This document shows positions 25,242 through 33,474 of a stretch of 64,000 bases of DNA, piece by piece. A program made the position numbers and the translations under genes. Origin of the DNA: Citrobacter sp. (GTDB taxonomy: Bacteria; Pseudomonadota; Gammaproteobacteria; Enterobacterales; Enterobacteriaceae); the NCBI GenBank assembly GCA_019415335.1, contig DXKH01000051.1, positions 1-64,000 of the forward strand, read 5' to 3'. The notes beneath the pieces were generated by a model that saw only the letters and a program-made list of their open reading frames with translations, did no database searches and was not told the origin of the DNA. How positions within the stretch are numbered: position 1 is the stretch's first letter; each line of letters opens with the position of its first letter.

Positions 25242-26702
25242 CTATTGAACCTCTGGCAACGGCGGATACTGTGCTGAAGCTAACAATGTATTGTATAACT
25301 TAGGTGCTGTCATCAGCATGTGCAACTCAATCCGTTGAAGAGCTTCAAACACTCGTTCCTGATCTGGTTCCGCATATCTTTCTGTTGGATCAGTTGTGTT
25401 TCGGTGATTTAGTAATCGCTTAACAACAGCATAAGAAGTAAGTTCTTCTGCAACACGACCAAACGTTCGACGCAGATCATGCATACCAAGCTTGACGATA
25501 TCTGCTTCTACGCAAAGGTATTCACGTAAACTTTTGCTATCTGAATAATGGCCAACTTTACTTCTGGTCGAACGTGCGGGAAAAACCCATTTCCGTCTCT
25601 CTGAACGAGTTTCCGCATCAAATACGATATCGTGCCTGTCTTCAAGGATGCGTTTAACAGCATCGCATATAGGCAATTCGTGATCATTCCTGTTTTTAGT
25701 GTCATAAAACCGAATAATTCTTTTTTCAAGATCGACATAGCTTGTCGTTTTTGCTTCTTCCTTTGTAAGAGACTCTCGCCAGCACAGAGAAGCTGTTTCT
25801 TCCTTACGAGCACCAAGAAGGATAGTCAGCAGAAGGTAATCACAGCCAAGACGGTTGAAGCTTCTCTTGTTATATAATGCTGTTAAAAATCGTCCAAGAG
25901 TATCTTTTGGCGAAAGCGGATTTCTGACACCTTTTGCTTTGTAGCTGTCTTCCAGTTCTGATCGAGTCCTGAACTTCTTCTGAACTTTCAAGATAGAGAA
26001 TGGATTGTAGGACAAAGAGGGTTGTCGTTGCTGGGTCTGAGCATTCCCTGCTTCAATCTCGATTGCGTGTTTTACAGCAACGTTAGCCCAGCGGAATGTT
26101 TGCTCTGCGGCCGTCCTTGCTCTACTTGCGATTTCATCAAACTTACGAAGAATTTCATTGCCTGTTAAATCCTTCACTCGAAGCCCTGACCATTCAGAAA
26201 GCCTGTTTTCTGCTTTGCTCAGCACATTGAGTGTGTTGGGTTTCGCTGGTTTAGATCTACCCATCAAATGATTTCTGTATTGAGCAAAGACTTCGCTGAT
26301 AGTGAGTTCTGAAGCATCGGCCTCCCGCCTCACTGCATTAGGATTCCTTTTGGTCAACTTCATCGTTTGCACAAAATTGCGGGCTACATCGCGTGCCTGT
26401 TCAATGCTGGCAAAATCAGAGACATTACCAATAGTAGACCTGATAACCTCTTGAGGTGCCCTACCACCCGTAGAAGACCTGTTTTCTGCTGATGACACAC
26501 GCCGCTGGATGAAGTAGGTCTTTTTCGTGGCACTAATTTTGACACCAAAACCAACTGGTGAATCCCGGTGATTATCAGTGATAAGATACGGTTTTCGTTC
26601 TGGATTGGGTAAGAAGACTACTCTGCCTTGCGGATCAAGGCTCGGTTTCACGTCGATAGATAACTTATTGATTATAATCGATTGATTGAGTGTCATTTTC
26701 AT
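25242..26702 (-). CDS. Tyrosine integrase of the mutS island
   Basis: This protein has 486 residues from ATG at 26702. A longer frame to 26822 would start inside the repeat-rich attachment region and translates to an unlikely Cys/Trp-rich leader. The catalytic set is complete: Arg in LLGARKEETASL, Lys in DTKNRNDHELPI, HxxR in MHDLRRTFGR, His in LLNHRNTT and Tyr in TERYAEPDQ. An N-terminal arm-binding domain (FGVKISATKKTYFIQRR) resembles the DUF4102/P4-type integrase start. It is adjacent to attR and divergent from mutS, the classical int-att layout, so it most likely catalyses insertion in mutS. Its base composition is less AT-rich than the rest of the island. Confidence 0.88.
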   Translation of the reverse strand: MKMTLNQSIIINKLSIDVKPSLDPQGRVVFLPNPERKPYLITDNHRDSPVGFGVKISATKKTYFIQRRVSSAENRSSTGGRAPQEVIRSTIGNVSDFASIEQARDVARNFVQTMKLTKRNPNAVRREADASELTISEVFAQYRNHLMGRSKPAKPNTLNVLSKAENRLSEWSGLRVKDLTGNEILRKFDEIASRARTAAEQTFRWANVAVKHAIEIEAGNAQTQQRQPSLSYNPFSILKVQKKFRTRSELEDSYKAKGVRNPLSPKDTLGRFLTALYNKRSFNRLGCDYLLLTILLGARKEETASLCWRESLTKEEAKTTSYVDLEKRIIRFYDTKNRNDHELPICDAVKRILEDRHDIVFDAETRSERRKWVFPARSTRSKVGHYSDSKSLREYLCVEADIVKLGMHDLRRTFGRVAEELTSYAVVKRLLNHRNTTDPTERYAEPDQERVFEALQRIELHMLMTAPKLYNTLLASAQYPPLPEVQ

Positions 26703-26849
26703 CGATGTATACCAGCAGTTCAAGTGTGTATACCAGATACTAACTAGAATACATATGGTATACAAATTTATCGGTTCACATGGGTTTTTAAGGGTTTCAC
26801 ATGGGGCCACCTGAGTACCCAAAAGACTTAAAAAACGAGCAAAATCAAT
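26703..26849. promoter_or_regulatory. int/mutS divergent control region with repeated motifs
   Basis: Three GTATAC motifs (two as GTATACCAG) lie between 26706 and 26765, and TCACATGGG occurs twice (26776-26784 and 26797-26805). Repeats this close to a core site fit integrase arm-type or excisionase sites and may also control int. The segment must now also supply the promoter and ribosome site of the chimeric mutS. No strong sigma-70 promoter or Shine-Dalgarno could be fixed. Confidence 0.6.
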
Positions 26850-29417
26850 ATGAATGAGTCATTTGATAAGGACTTCTCTAGCCACACACCGATGATGCAG
26901 CAGTATCTCAAGCTGAAGGCTCAGCACCCGGAGATCCTGCTTTTCTATCGCATGGGCGATTTTTACGAACTCTTTTACGACGATGCAAAACGGGCGTCGC
27001 AACTGCTCGATATTTCGCTGACTAAGCGCGGCGCCTCCGCAGGCGAGCCTATCCCGATGGCGGGCATTCCCCATCATGCGGTCGAAAACTACCTCGCCAA
27101 ACTGGTCAATCAGGGAGAATCCGTCGCCATTTGTGAGCAGATTGGCGATCCTGCCACCAGCAAAGGGCCGGTTGAACGTAAAGTCGTGCGTATTGTCACA
27201 CCGGGCACCATCAGTGATGAAGCGCTGTTACAGGAGCGTCAGGACAATCTGCTTGCCGCCATCTGGCAGGACAGCAAAGGCTACGGCTATGCCACGCTGG
27301 ACATCAGCTCAGGCCGTTTTCGTCTGAGCGAACCCGCCGATCGCGAGACGATGGCCGCCGAACTGCAGCGCACCAATCCGGCGGAACTGCTGTACGCCGA
27401 AGATTTCGCGGAGATGGCGCTGATTGAAGGCCGTCGCGGATTGCGTCGTCGCCCGCTGTGGGAATTTGAAATTGATACTGCACGTCAGCAGTTGAATTTG
27501 CAGTTTGGTACCCGCGATCTGATTGGCTTTGGCGTTGAAAACGCGCCGCGCGGGCTTTGCGCCGCCGGTTGCCTGTTGCAGTACGTCAAGGATACCCAAC
27601 GCACGTCCCTGCCGCATATTCGTTCTATCACCATGGAGCGCCAGCAGGACAGCATCATTATGGATGCCGCGACGCGCCGCAATCTGGAGATTACTCAGAA
27701 CCTGGCGGGTGGCGTAGAGAACACGCTGGCTTCCGTGCTCGACTGCACCGTGACGCCGATGGGCAGCCGTATGCTCAAACGCTGGCTGCACATGCCGGTA
27801 CGTGACACGAAAATCCTGACAGAACGCCAGCAAACCATCGGATCACTACAGGACGCGACCGGCGAACTGCAGCCGGTGCTGCGCCAGGTGGGCGATCTGG
27901 AACGTATTCTCGCGCGTCTGGCACTGCGCACCGCCCGTCCGCGCGATCTCGCCCGCATGCGCCACGCCTTCCAGCAGTTGCCAGAACTGCGTGCGCAACT
28001 GGAATCAGTGGACAGCGCCCCCGTACAGATGCTGCGTGAGAAAATGGGTGAATTCACTGAACTGCGGGAACTGCTGGAACGTGCGGTCGTTGACGCGCCG
28101 CCAGTACTGGTCCGTGACGGCGGCGTGATCGCACCAGGTTACAACGAAGAACTCGATGAGTGGCGCGCACTGGCAGACGGCGCGACCGACTATCTCGACA
28201 GACTGGAAATTCGTGAACGTGAGCGTACCGGACTGGATACACTGAAAGTCGGCTTTAACGCGGTGCACGGCTATTACATCCAGATTAGCCGTGGACAGAG
28301 CCACCTCGCACCAATCAACTACGTCCGCCGCCAGACGCTGAAAAATGCCGAGCGCTACATCATCCCTGAACTCAAAGAGTACGAAGATAAGGTTCTGACC
28401 TCCAAGGGCAAAGCACTGGCGCTGGAAAAACAGCTCTATGACGAACTGTTTGACCTGCTGCTGCCCCATCTGGCGGATCTGCAACAGAGCGCCAGTGCGT
28501 TAGCAGAGCTCGACGTATTGGTAAACCTGGCCGAGCGAGCGTACACGCTGAACTACACCTGTCCAACCTTTAGCGATAAACCAGGCATTCGTATTACCGA
28601 AGGCCGCCATCCGGTGGTGGAACAGGTGCTGAATGAGCCGTTTATTGCCAACCCCCTGGACCTCTCGCCGCAGCGCAGGATGCTAATCATAACCGGGCCA
28701 AACATGGGCGGTAAAAGTACCTACATGCGCCAGACCGCGCTGATTGCCCTGCTGGCCTATATCGGCAGCTACGTACCGGCGCAGAAGGTGGAGATTGGTC
28801 CTGTCGATCGAATCTTCACCCGCGTGGGTGCAGCGGACGATCTGGCCTCCGGGCGTTCTACCTTCATGGTTGAGATGACCGAAACGGCCAACATTCTGCA
28901 TAACGCCACCGAGAACAGTCTGGTGTTAATGGATGAGATCGGACGCGGGACATCCACTTACGATGGCCTGTCGCTGGCGTGGGCGTGCGCGGAAAATCTT
29001 GCAAACAAGATCAAAGCGCTGACGCTGTTTGCGACGCACTACTTCGAGCTGACACAACTGCCGGAGAAAATGGAAGGCGTCGCCAACGTGCATCTGGACG
29101 CGCTGGAACACGGCGATACCATCGCCTTTATGCACAGCGTTCAGGATGGTGCAGCCAGTAAGAGCTACGGCCTGGCGGTCGCGGCGCTGGCGGGCGTTCC
29201 GAAAGAGGTGATCAAACGTGCGCGGCAGAAACTGCGCGAACTGGAAAGCATTTCGCCGAACGCAGCAGCAACACAGGTGGATGGCACACAGATGTCGCTG
29301 CTGTCCGTTCCCGAAGAGACCTCTCCAGCCGTTGAAGCGCTGGAAAATCTGGACCCGGATTCGCTGTCGCCCCGCCAGGCGCTGGAGTGGATCTATCGAC
29401 TGAAGAGTCTGGTGTAA
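26850..29417 (+). CDS. mutS: DNA mismatch repair protein MutS with island-encoded N-terminus
   Basis: MutS (855 residues) recognises mismatches and starts repair with MutL and MutH. Phe-x-Glu of the mismatch-binding domain is in [10 protein letters not shown] (Phe38, Glu40). The C-terminal ATPase has Walker [28 protein letters not shown] and [10 protein letters not shown]. The protein is complete to [10 protein letters not shown], including the tetramerisation tail. The first 11 residues ([11 protein letters not shown]) are encoded by the inserted island and replace the normal nine (MSTIDNLDA), after which HTPMMQQ and native sequence follow. The N-terminus is two residues longer than in E. 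coli. Transcription and translation signals are now from the island, so MutS levels may differ from a site without the element. Confidence 0.96.
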   Translation: MNESFDKDFSSHTPMMQQYLKLKAQHPEILLFYRMGDFYELFYDDAKRASQLLDISLTKRGASAGEPIPMAGIPHHAVENYLAKLVNQGESVAICEQIGDPATSKGPVERKVVRIVTPGTISDEALLQERQDNLLAAIWQDSKGYGYATLDISSGRFRLSEPADRETMAAELQRTNPAELLYAEDFAEMALIEGRRGLRRRPLWEFEIDTARQQLNLQFGTRDLIGFGVENAPRGLCAAGCLLQYVKDTQRTSLPHIRSITMERQQDSIIMDAATRRNLEITQNLAGGVENTLASVLDCTVTPMGSRMLKRWLHMPVRDTKILTERQQTIGSLQDATGELQPVLRQVGDLERILARLALRTARPRDLARMRHAFQQLPELRAQLESVDSAPVQMLREKMGEFTELRELLERAVVDAPPVLVRDGGVIAPGYNEELDEWRALADGATDYLDRLEIRERERTGLDTLKVGFNAVHGYYIQISRGQSHLAPINYVRRQTLKNAERYIIPELKEYEDKVLTSKGKALALEKQLYDELFDLLLPHLADLQQSASALAELDVLVNLAERAYTLNYTCPTFSDKPGIRITEGRHPVVEQVLNEPFIANPLDLSPQRRMLIITGPNMGGKSTYMRQTALIALLAYIGSYVPAQKVEIGPVDRIFTRVGAADDLASGRSTFMVEMTETANILHNATENSLVLMDEIGRGTSTYDGLSLAWACAENLANKIKALTLFATHYFELTQLPEKMEGVANVHLDALEHGDTIAFMHSVQDGAASKSYGLAVAALAGVPKEVIKRARQKLRELESISPNAAATQVDGTQMSLLSVPEETSPAVEALENLDPDSLSPRQALEWIYRLKSLV
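26882..26903. repeat. attR: right direct repeat inside mutS
   Basis: The last 12 bases, ATGATGCAGCAG (26892-26903), repeat 9100-9111 exactly and lie in frame in mutS as MMQQ. The ten bases before them match attL in seven positions. DNA to the left is island sequence. Confidence 0.85.
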
Positions 29418-29422
29418 GAAAA

Positions 29423-29511
29423 AGGCCCGATGACGCTGCGCTTATCGGGCCTACACACTAACGATACTGTACTTTCCCAGGTCGGATTAGGCGTCAACCG
29501 CCATCCGGCAC
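29423..29511. repeat. REP pair after mutS
   Basis: AGGCCCGATGACGCTGCGC with TATCGGGCCT forms a strong hairpin (29423-29453), and a second REP arm follows (GTCGGATTAGGCG, CCGCCATCCGGCA). It separates the convergent mutS and ecdD and may terminate both. Confidence 0.75.
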
Positions 29512-29515
29512 TCCG

Positions 29516-29752
29516 TTAACGCTTATCTTCTGCCAGCAGCGGCGGAATACTCGGTACCATCGGTGCGTCATCGATATCTTTCTGCGTCATCCGAAACGCC
29601 TGCGGGTAGTGTTCGCGGCAGGTACGACGTAGCGGTTCCGTATCACGCCAGGTGTAGAGGCAATGCTGGCACTGATACACCGTCCAGACCCCTTTCACGG
29701 GCGAGGTCGCCATGACTTCAATATGTTCATCGGCACAACGTGGGCAAATCAT
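29516..29752 (-). CDS. ecdD: Hydroxyarylic acid decarboxylase subunit D
   Basis: This 78-residue small subunit has the family N-terminus MICPRCADEHIEVM and a second pair CQHC, giving two CxxC zinc-type knuckles. It belongs with the UbiD- and UbiX-like genes upstream as the D subunit of non-oxidative hydroxyarylic acid decarboxylases (ecdBCD, kpdBCD, shdBCD). Its exact role is unclear, but it is always co-encoded. It starts ten bases after ecdC on the same strand. The organism would use the set to decarboxylate 4-hydroxybenzoate-type or phenolic acids. Confidence 0.85.
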   Translation of the reverse strand: MICPRCADEHIEVMATSPVKGVWTVYQCQHCLYTWRDTEPLRRTCREHYPQAFRMTQKDIDDAPMVPSIPPLLAEDKR

Positions 29753-29762
29753 CTGAAACTCC

Positions 29763-31190
29763 TTATTTACGGTTGGCCAGCATGGCGGTCAGCTTTTCAG
29801 CCCAGGCTTTGGTTTCCGGGAGATCACACACCGGCTGGCTATAGTGACCACGGTTATCCGGCGCAACCGGCGTGGTGGCGTCGATGATCAGCTTATCGGT
29901 GATCCCCGCCGGACTTGAACCCGGATCCAACTCCAGTACCGACATATTCGGTAGCTGAACCAGATCCCCCGCCGGGTTGACCTTCGACGACAGCGCCCAC
30001 ATCACCTGCGGCAGGTTGAACGGATCGACATCTTCATCCACCATGATCACCATCTTCACGTATCCCAGCCCATGTGGCGTGGTCATCGCACGCAATCCCA
30101 CTGCTCGCGCAAAACCACCATAACGCTTTTTAGTCGAGATAATCACCAGCAGGCCGTGGGTATACATGGCATTGACCGCCTGCACTTCCGGAAACTCCGC
30201 TTTCAGTTGCTGATACAGCGGAACGCAGGTGGCCGGCCCCATCAGATAGTCGATTTCCGTCCACGGCATACCAAGATAGAGGGATTCAAAAATCGGTTTG
30301 CTGCGATACGACACCTTATCGATACGCACCACCGTCATGTTGCGACCGCCGGAATAGTGACCGGTAAACTCACCAAACGGCCCTTCGATTTCACGTTTGC
30401 GGCTTTCAATCACCCCTTCCAGGATCACTTCCGATCCCCATGGCACATCAAACCCGGTCAACGGTGCGGTGGCAATAGGATACGGACTTTCACGCAATGC
30501 CCCCGCCATCTCATATTCGGACTGATCGTACTTCAGCGGCGTCGCCCCCATCAGCGTGATGATCGGATCGTTACCCAGCGTGATGGCGATCGGCAGGTCC
30601 TCGCCGCGTTCTTCCGCCTTATGCAGATGCAGCGCGATATCGTGCATCGGGACCGGCTGCAGGCCCAGCTTACGCTTGCCCTTCACTTCCATCCGATAAA
30701 TGCCGACGTTCTGCTTGCCGAAGTTGTCCGGGTCGAGCGGATCGCGGGAGACTACGCAGGCTTTATCCAGGTAAAACCCACCATCGCCGTCATTCAGACG
30801 AAACAGCGGCAAAATATCGAACAGGTTAATCTCTTCGCCATCAACGCTGTTTTCCGCCCATGCCGGATTCGCGCGGCGTTCCGGGGCGACCGGGAACTGA
30901 TCCCAGCGACGAATAAACTCATCAATCTGCTTTTTCACCGGGGTATTCGGTGGTAAGCCCAATGAAATGGCATGATTTTGCCAGGAACCGATGGTATTCA
31001 TCGCCACACGCGCATCGGTGAAACCGCGAATATTGTCGAACCATAGCGCCGGCGCGCCGTCGCCAATACGGCCAGTCGCGTTGGCGGCCGCCGCCAGATC
31101 CGGCTCTGCATTCACCTCTTCACTAATTTTCAGCAGTTGTCCCTGGTCGTCTAACGCCTGCAAAAAGCTGCGCAAATCATCAAATGCCAT
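29763..31190 (-). CDS. ecdC: Hydroxyarylic acid decarboxylase subunit C (UbiD family)
   Basis: This 475-residue protein is a UbiD-family decarboxylase that uses prenylated FMN made by the B subunit. MAFDDLRSFLQALDDQGQL is the usual N-terminus. The prenyl-FMN and metal region is near NVGIYRMEVKGKRKLG, and the catalytic Glu-Arg-Glu network is expected around ESRKREIEGPFGEF (Arg and Glu visible). Length matches the ecd/kpd C subunits rather than UbiD itself (497), and the operon with a UbiX paralogue and subunit D supports hydroxybenzoate or phenolic acid decarboxylation instead of ubiquinone synthesis. The start overlaps the ecdB stop by one base. Confidence 0.9.
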   Translation of the reverse strand: MAFDDLRSFLQALDDQGQLLKISEEVNAEPDLAAAANATGRIGDGAPALWFDNIRGFTDARVAMNTIGSWQNHAISLGLPPNTPVKKQIDEFIRRWDQFPVAPERRANPAWAENSVDGEEINLFDILPLFRLNDGDGGFYLDKACVVSRDPLDPDNFGKQNVGIYRMEVKGKRKLGLQPVPMHDIALHLHKAEERGEDLPIAITLGNDPIITLMGATPLKYDQSEYEMAGALRESPYPIATAPLTGFDVPWGSEVILEGVIESRKREIEGPFGEFTGHYSGGRNMTVVRIDKVSYRSKPIFESLYLGMPWTEIDYLMGPATCVPLYQQLKAEFPEVQAVNAMYTHGLLVIISTKKRYGGFARAVGLRAMTTPHGLGYVKMVIMVDEDVDPFNLPQVMWALSSKVNPAGDLVQLPNMSVLELDPGSSPAGITDKLIIDATTPVAPDNRGHYSQPVCDLPETKAWAEKLTAMLANRK

Positions 31191-31783
31191 TATTCATTCT
31201 CCTGTGAAAAATTCTGTGCCTGTGGCAACCCCTGCCAGCGACGCGCGTGCGGATGCTCCAGCGCAAACTGGTCCAGTACGCGGGCCACAATGTGTTGCGT
31301 AATATCATCAACGGTTTGTGGATGGTTGTAGAAAGCGGGCATCGGCGGCACCATCGCCACACCCATGCGAGAAAGCGCGAGCATGTTTTCGAGATGTATC
31401 GTGCTGAGCGGCATTTCACGCGGCACCAGCACCAGTTTGCGTCCTTCTTTCAGTACTACGTCGGCGGCGCGCCCCACCAGGCCTTCAGCGTAGCCGGCGC
31501 GAATACCGGCCAACGTTTTCATGCTGCAGGGAATAACGATCATGCCGTCAGTACGAAACGAACCAGATGAGATTGTCGCCGCCTGATCCGCCGGGCTGTG
31601 GCAAAAATCCGCCAGTCCGGCAACATCGCGCGCCCGGTATGGCGTTTCCAGTTCAATGGTGGTTTTGGCCCACTTCGACATCACCAGATGTGTTTCCACA
31701 CCCGGCATTTTCCGCAGCGCCTGCAGCAGTGCCACGCCCAGCGGCGCGCCTGTTGCCCCGGTCATCCCCACAATCAGTCTCAT
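31190..31783 (-). CDS. ecdB: UbiX-like flavin prenyltransferase, decarboxylase subunit B
   Basis: This 197-residue protein makes prenylated FMN from FMN and dimethylallyl phosphate for the C subunit. The flavoprotein fold is shown by MRLIVGMTGATGAPLG, IVIPCSMKTLAGIRAGYAEG and LVPREMPLSTIHLENML, all diagnostic of UbiX/Pad1. It is the promoter-proximal gene of ecdBCD. A MarR-family regulator is divergently encoded 171 bases away, and a perfect palindrome sits 18 bases upstream of this start, so phenolic-acid induction by derepression is likely. This region between mutS and rpoS is a known variable segment in enterobacteria. Confidence 0.92.
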   Translation of the reverse strand: MRLIVGMTGATGAPLGVALLQALRKMPGVETHLVMSKWAKTTIELETPYRARDVAGLADFCHSPADQAATISSGSFRTDGMIVIPCSMKTLAGIRAGYAEGLVGRAADVVLKEGRKLVLVPREMPLSTIHLENMLALSRMGVAMVPPMPAFYNHPQTVDDITQHIVARVLDQFALEHPHARRWQGLPQAQNFSQENE

Positions 31784-31800
31784 CCATCACTCCACAATTT

Positions 31801-31814
31801 GTTCGTATACGAAC
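31801..31814. promoter_or_regulatory. Palindromic operator between ecdB and the MarR gene
   Basis: GTTCGTATACGAAC is a perfect 14-bp palindrome 18 bases upstream of ecdB in the only gap between the divergent marR-type and decarboxylase genes. Size and symmetry fit a MarR-dimer operator. Binding is inferred from position. Confidence 0.6.
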
Positions 31815-31954
31815 GTTATGATTAAATTACCCCCGTGAAACAGCGGCGACAAGAACTCCCGTTTTTTTCCGCACGTATCGCTTAAGATCTCTTCGTTAAA
31901 AAATGCGGCGTTACCCGTTATGATAGGAGAGATGATTTTTAGACTGGAGTTTTC

Positions 31955-32362
31955 ATGGAGTTACGGAATAAAGCGTTTCACCTGTTACGCCAGCTGTTTC
32001 AGCAACATACGGCGCGTTGGCAGCATGCGTTGCCGGACCTCACCAAACCGCAGTACGCGGTAATGCGTGCCATTGCGGAACGTCCGGGCATTGAGCAGGT
32101 TAATCTGATGGAAGCCGCCGTCAGTACCAAAGCGACGCTGGCAGAAATGCTAAGCCGAATGGAAAAACGCGGGCTGGTGAAGCGTGAAAACGATCCGCTG
32201 GATAAACGTCGCCGCTTCGTTTACCTGACTGCAGAGGGCGAAGCGTTACTGGCTTCCGCGATGCCGCTGGGTAACAGCGTGGATGATGAATTTTTAGGGC
32301 GATTGAGTGACGACGAGCGCGCGCAATTCGCCCTGCTGATCAAGAAAATGATGCCTGATTAA
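31955..32362 (+). CDS. MarR-family transcriptional regulator
   Basis: This 135-residue protein is a winged-helix MarR-type repressor. The recognition region is EQVNLMEAAVSTKATLAEMLSRMEKRG (shown here in outline: VNLMEAAVSTKATLAEML), and the wing is LVKRENDPLDKRRRFVYLT, with the family's DxRR pattern. It is divergent from ecdBCD and most likely represses it until a phenolic or hydroxybenzoic acid binds. TGGAG precedes the ATG. The ligand is inferred from neighbours, not from residues. Confidence 0.88.
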   Translation: MELRNKAFHLLRQLFQQHTARWQHALPDLTKPQYAVMRAIAERPGIEQVNLMEAAVSTKATLAEMLSRMEKRGLVKRENDPLDKRRRFVYLTAEGEALLASAMPLGNSVDDEFLGRLSDDERAQFALLIKKMMPD

Positions 32363-32436
32363 CGAATCAGAGGGCGCATGAAAATGCTCCCGTCGGCCTT
32401 CGCCCGCGAAACCACAGCAAAATAAGCCAGAAAGAA

Positions 32437-32465
32437 AAAGGCCAGCCTCAAGGAGGCTGGCCTTT
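32437..32465. terminator. rpoS terminator
   Basis: AAAGGCCAGCCT and AGGCTGGCCTTT form a 12-bp stem with a short loop 17 bases beyond the rpoS stop on the minus strand. A/T runs flank both sides, so it can stop transcripts from rpoS and from the MarR gene. Confidence 0.85.
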
Positions 32466-32481
32466 CTTGTTAGAACAGTGC

Positions 32482-33474
32482 TTACTCGCGGAACAGCGCT
32501 TCGATATTCAGCCCCTGAGTCTGCAGAATTTCACGCAGACGGCGCAGGCCTTCAACCTGAATCTGACGAACACGTTCACGAGTCAGACCGATTTCGCGGC
32601 CTACATCTTCCAGTGTCGCCGCTTCATAACCCAGCAGACCGAAACGACGTGCCAGCACTTCACGCTGTTTGGCGTTCAGTTCGAACAGCCATTTGACGAT
32701 GCTCTGTTTCATATCATCATCTTGCGTGGTGTCTTCCGGACCGTTCTCTTTCTCATCGGCCAGGATATCCAGCAACGCTTTTTCGGAATCGCCACCCAAC
32801 GGGGTGTCTACCGAGGTAATGCGCTCGTTAAGACGGAGCATACGGCTAACGTCATCAACCGGTTTATCCAGTTGCTCTGCAATTTCTTCCGCGCTGGGTT
32901 CGTGGTCCAGTTTATGGGACAACTCACGCGCGGTACGCAGATAGACGTTCAGCTCTTTAACAATGTGAATCGGCAGTCGAATGGTACGGGTTTGGTTCAT
33001 AATCGCCCGTTCAATCGTCTGGCGAATCCACCAGGTTGCGTATGTTGAGAAGCGGAACCCGCGTTCCGGGTCAAACTTCTCGACGGCACGGATAAGCCCC
33101 AGATTACCCTCTTCAATCAGATCCAGCAGCGCCAGACCACGATTGCCATAACGGCGGGCAATTTTCACCACCAGACGCAGGTTACTCTCAATCATCCGAC
33201 GGCGTGAGGCGACATCTCCACGCAGTGCGCGACGCGCAAAATACACTTCTTCTTCGGCCGTTAACAGTGGCGAATAACCAATCTCACCAAGGTAAAGCTG
33301 AGTCGCGTCCAACACACGCTGTGTGGCCCCCTGCGATAACAGCTCTTCTTCAGCCAAATCGTTATCACTGGGTTCCTCTTCAACTAAGGCTTTTTCGTCA
33401 AAAACCTCAACTCCGTTCTCATCAAACTCCGCATCTTCATTTAAATCATGAACTTTCAGCGTATTCTGACTCAT
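32482..33474 (-). CDS. rpoS: RNA polymerase stationary-phase sigma factor RpoS
   Basis: RpoS (330 residues) directs the general stress and stationary-phase response. Region 1.2/2 includes [18 protein letters not shown] and the promoter-melting [19 protein letters not shown]. Region 3 has the Lys-rich turnover zone (RssB contact) near EKFDPERG. Region 4 ends in [20 protein letters not shown]. The protein is full length and intact. The ribosome site AGGAG and the 48 bases before the start match the E. coli leader, but the part of the leader further upstream is altered by a deletion in nlpD (see that feature). The main rpoS promoter normally lies within nlpD, further upstream, and should still be present. 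Confidence 0.98.
   Translation of the reverse strand: MSQNTLKVHDLNEDAEFDENGVEVFDEKALVEEEPSDNDLAEEELLSQGATQRVLDATQLYLGEIGYSPLLTAEEEVYFARRALRGDVASRRRMIESNLRLVVKIARRYGNRGLALLDLIEEGNLGLIRAVEKFDPERGFRFSTYATWWIRQTIERAIMNQTRTIRLPIHIVKELNVYLRTARELSHKLDHEPSAEEIAEQLDKPVDDVSRMLRLNERITSVDTPLGGDSEKALLDILADEKENGPEDTTQDDDMKQSIVKWLFELNAKQREVLARRFGLLGYEAATLEDVGREIGLTRERVRQIQVEGLRRLREILQTQGLNIEALFRE

Larger units (their letters stand above)
9100..26903. mobile_element. About 17.8-kb integrative mobilizable element inserted in the mutS start
   Basis: The element is bounded by 12-bp identical core repeats that lie at the same point in MutS coding sequence. Backbone genes on both sides are GC-rich, while most of this segment is strikingly AT-rich, a sign of transfer. 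It contains an integrase gene at one end facing away from mutS, a MobC-relaxase pair, three further tyrosine recombinases, and a Hachiman-type defence operon. No type IV secretion genes are present, so it would need a helper for transfer, which defines it as mobilizable rather than conjugative. It restores mutS with an element-encoded 5' end (see mutS). Whether the recombinase trio belongs to a second, nested element is open. Confidence 0.88.

Noticed and set aside
26703..26822. N-terminal extension of the mutS-island integrase by 40 residues
   Set aside because: The extension crosses the repeat-rich attachment region and gives a Cys/Trp-rich peptide unlike integrase N-termini. ATG at 26702 fits better.
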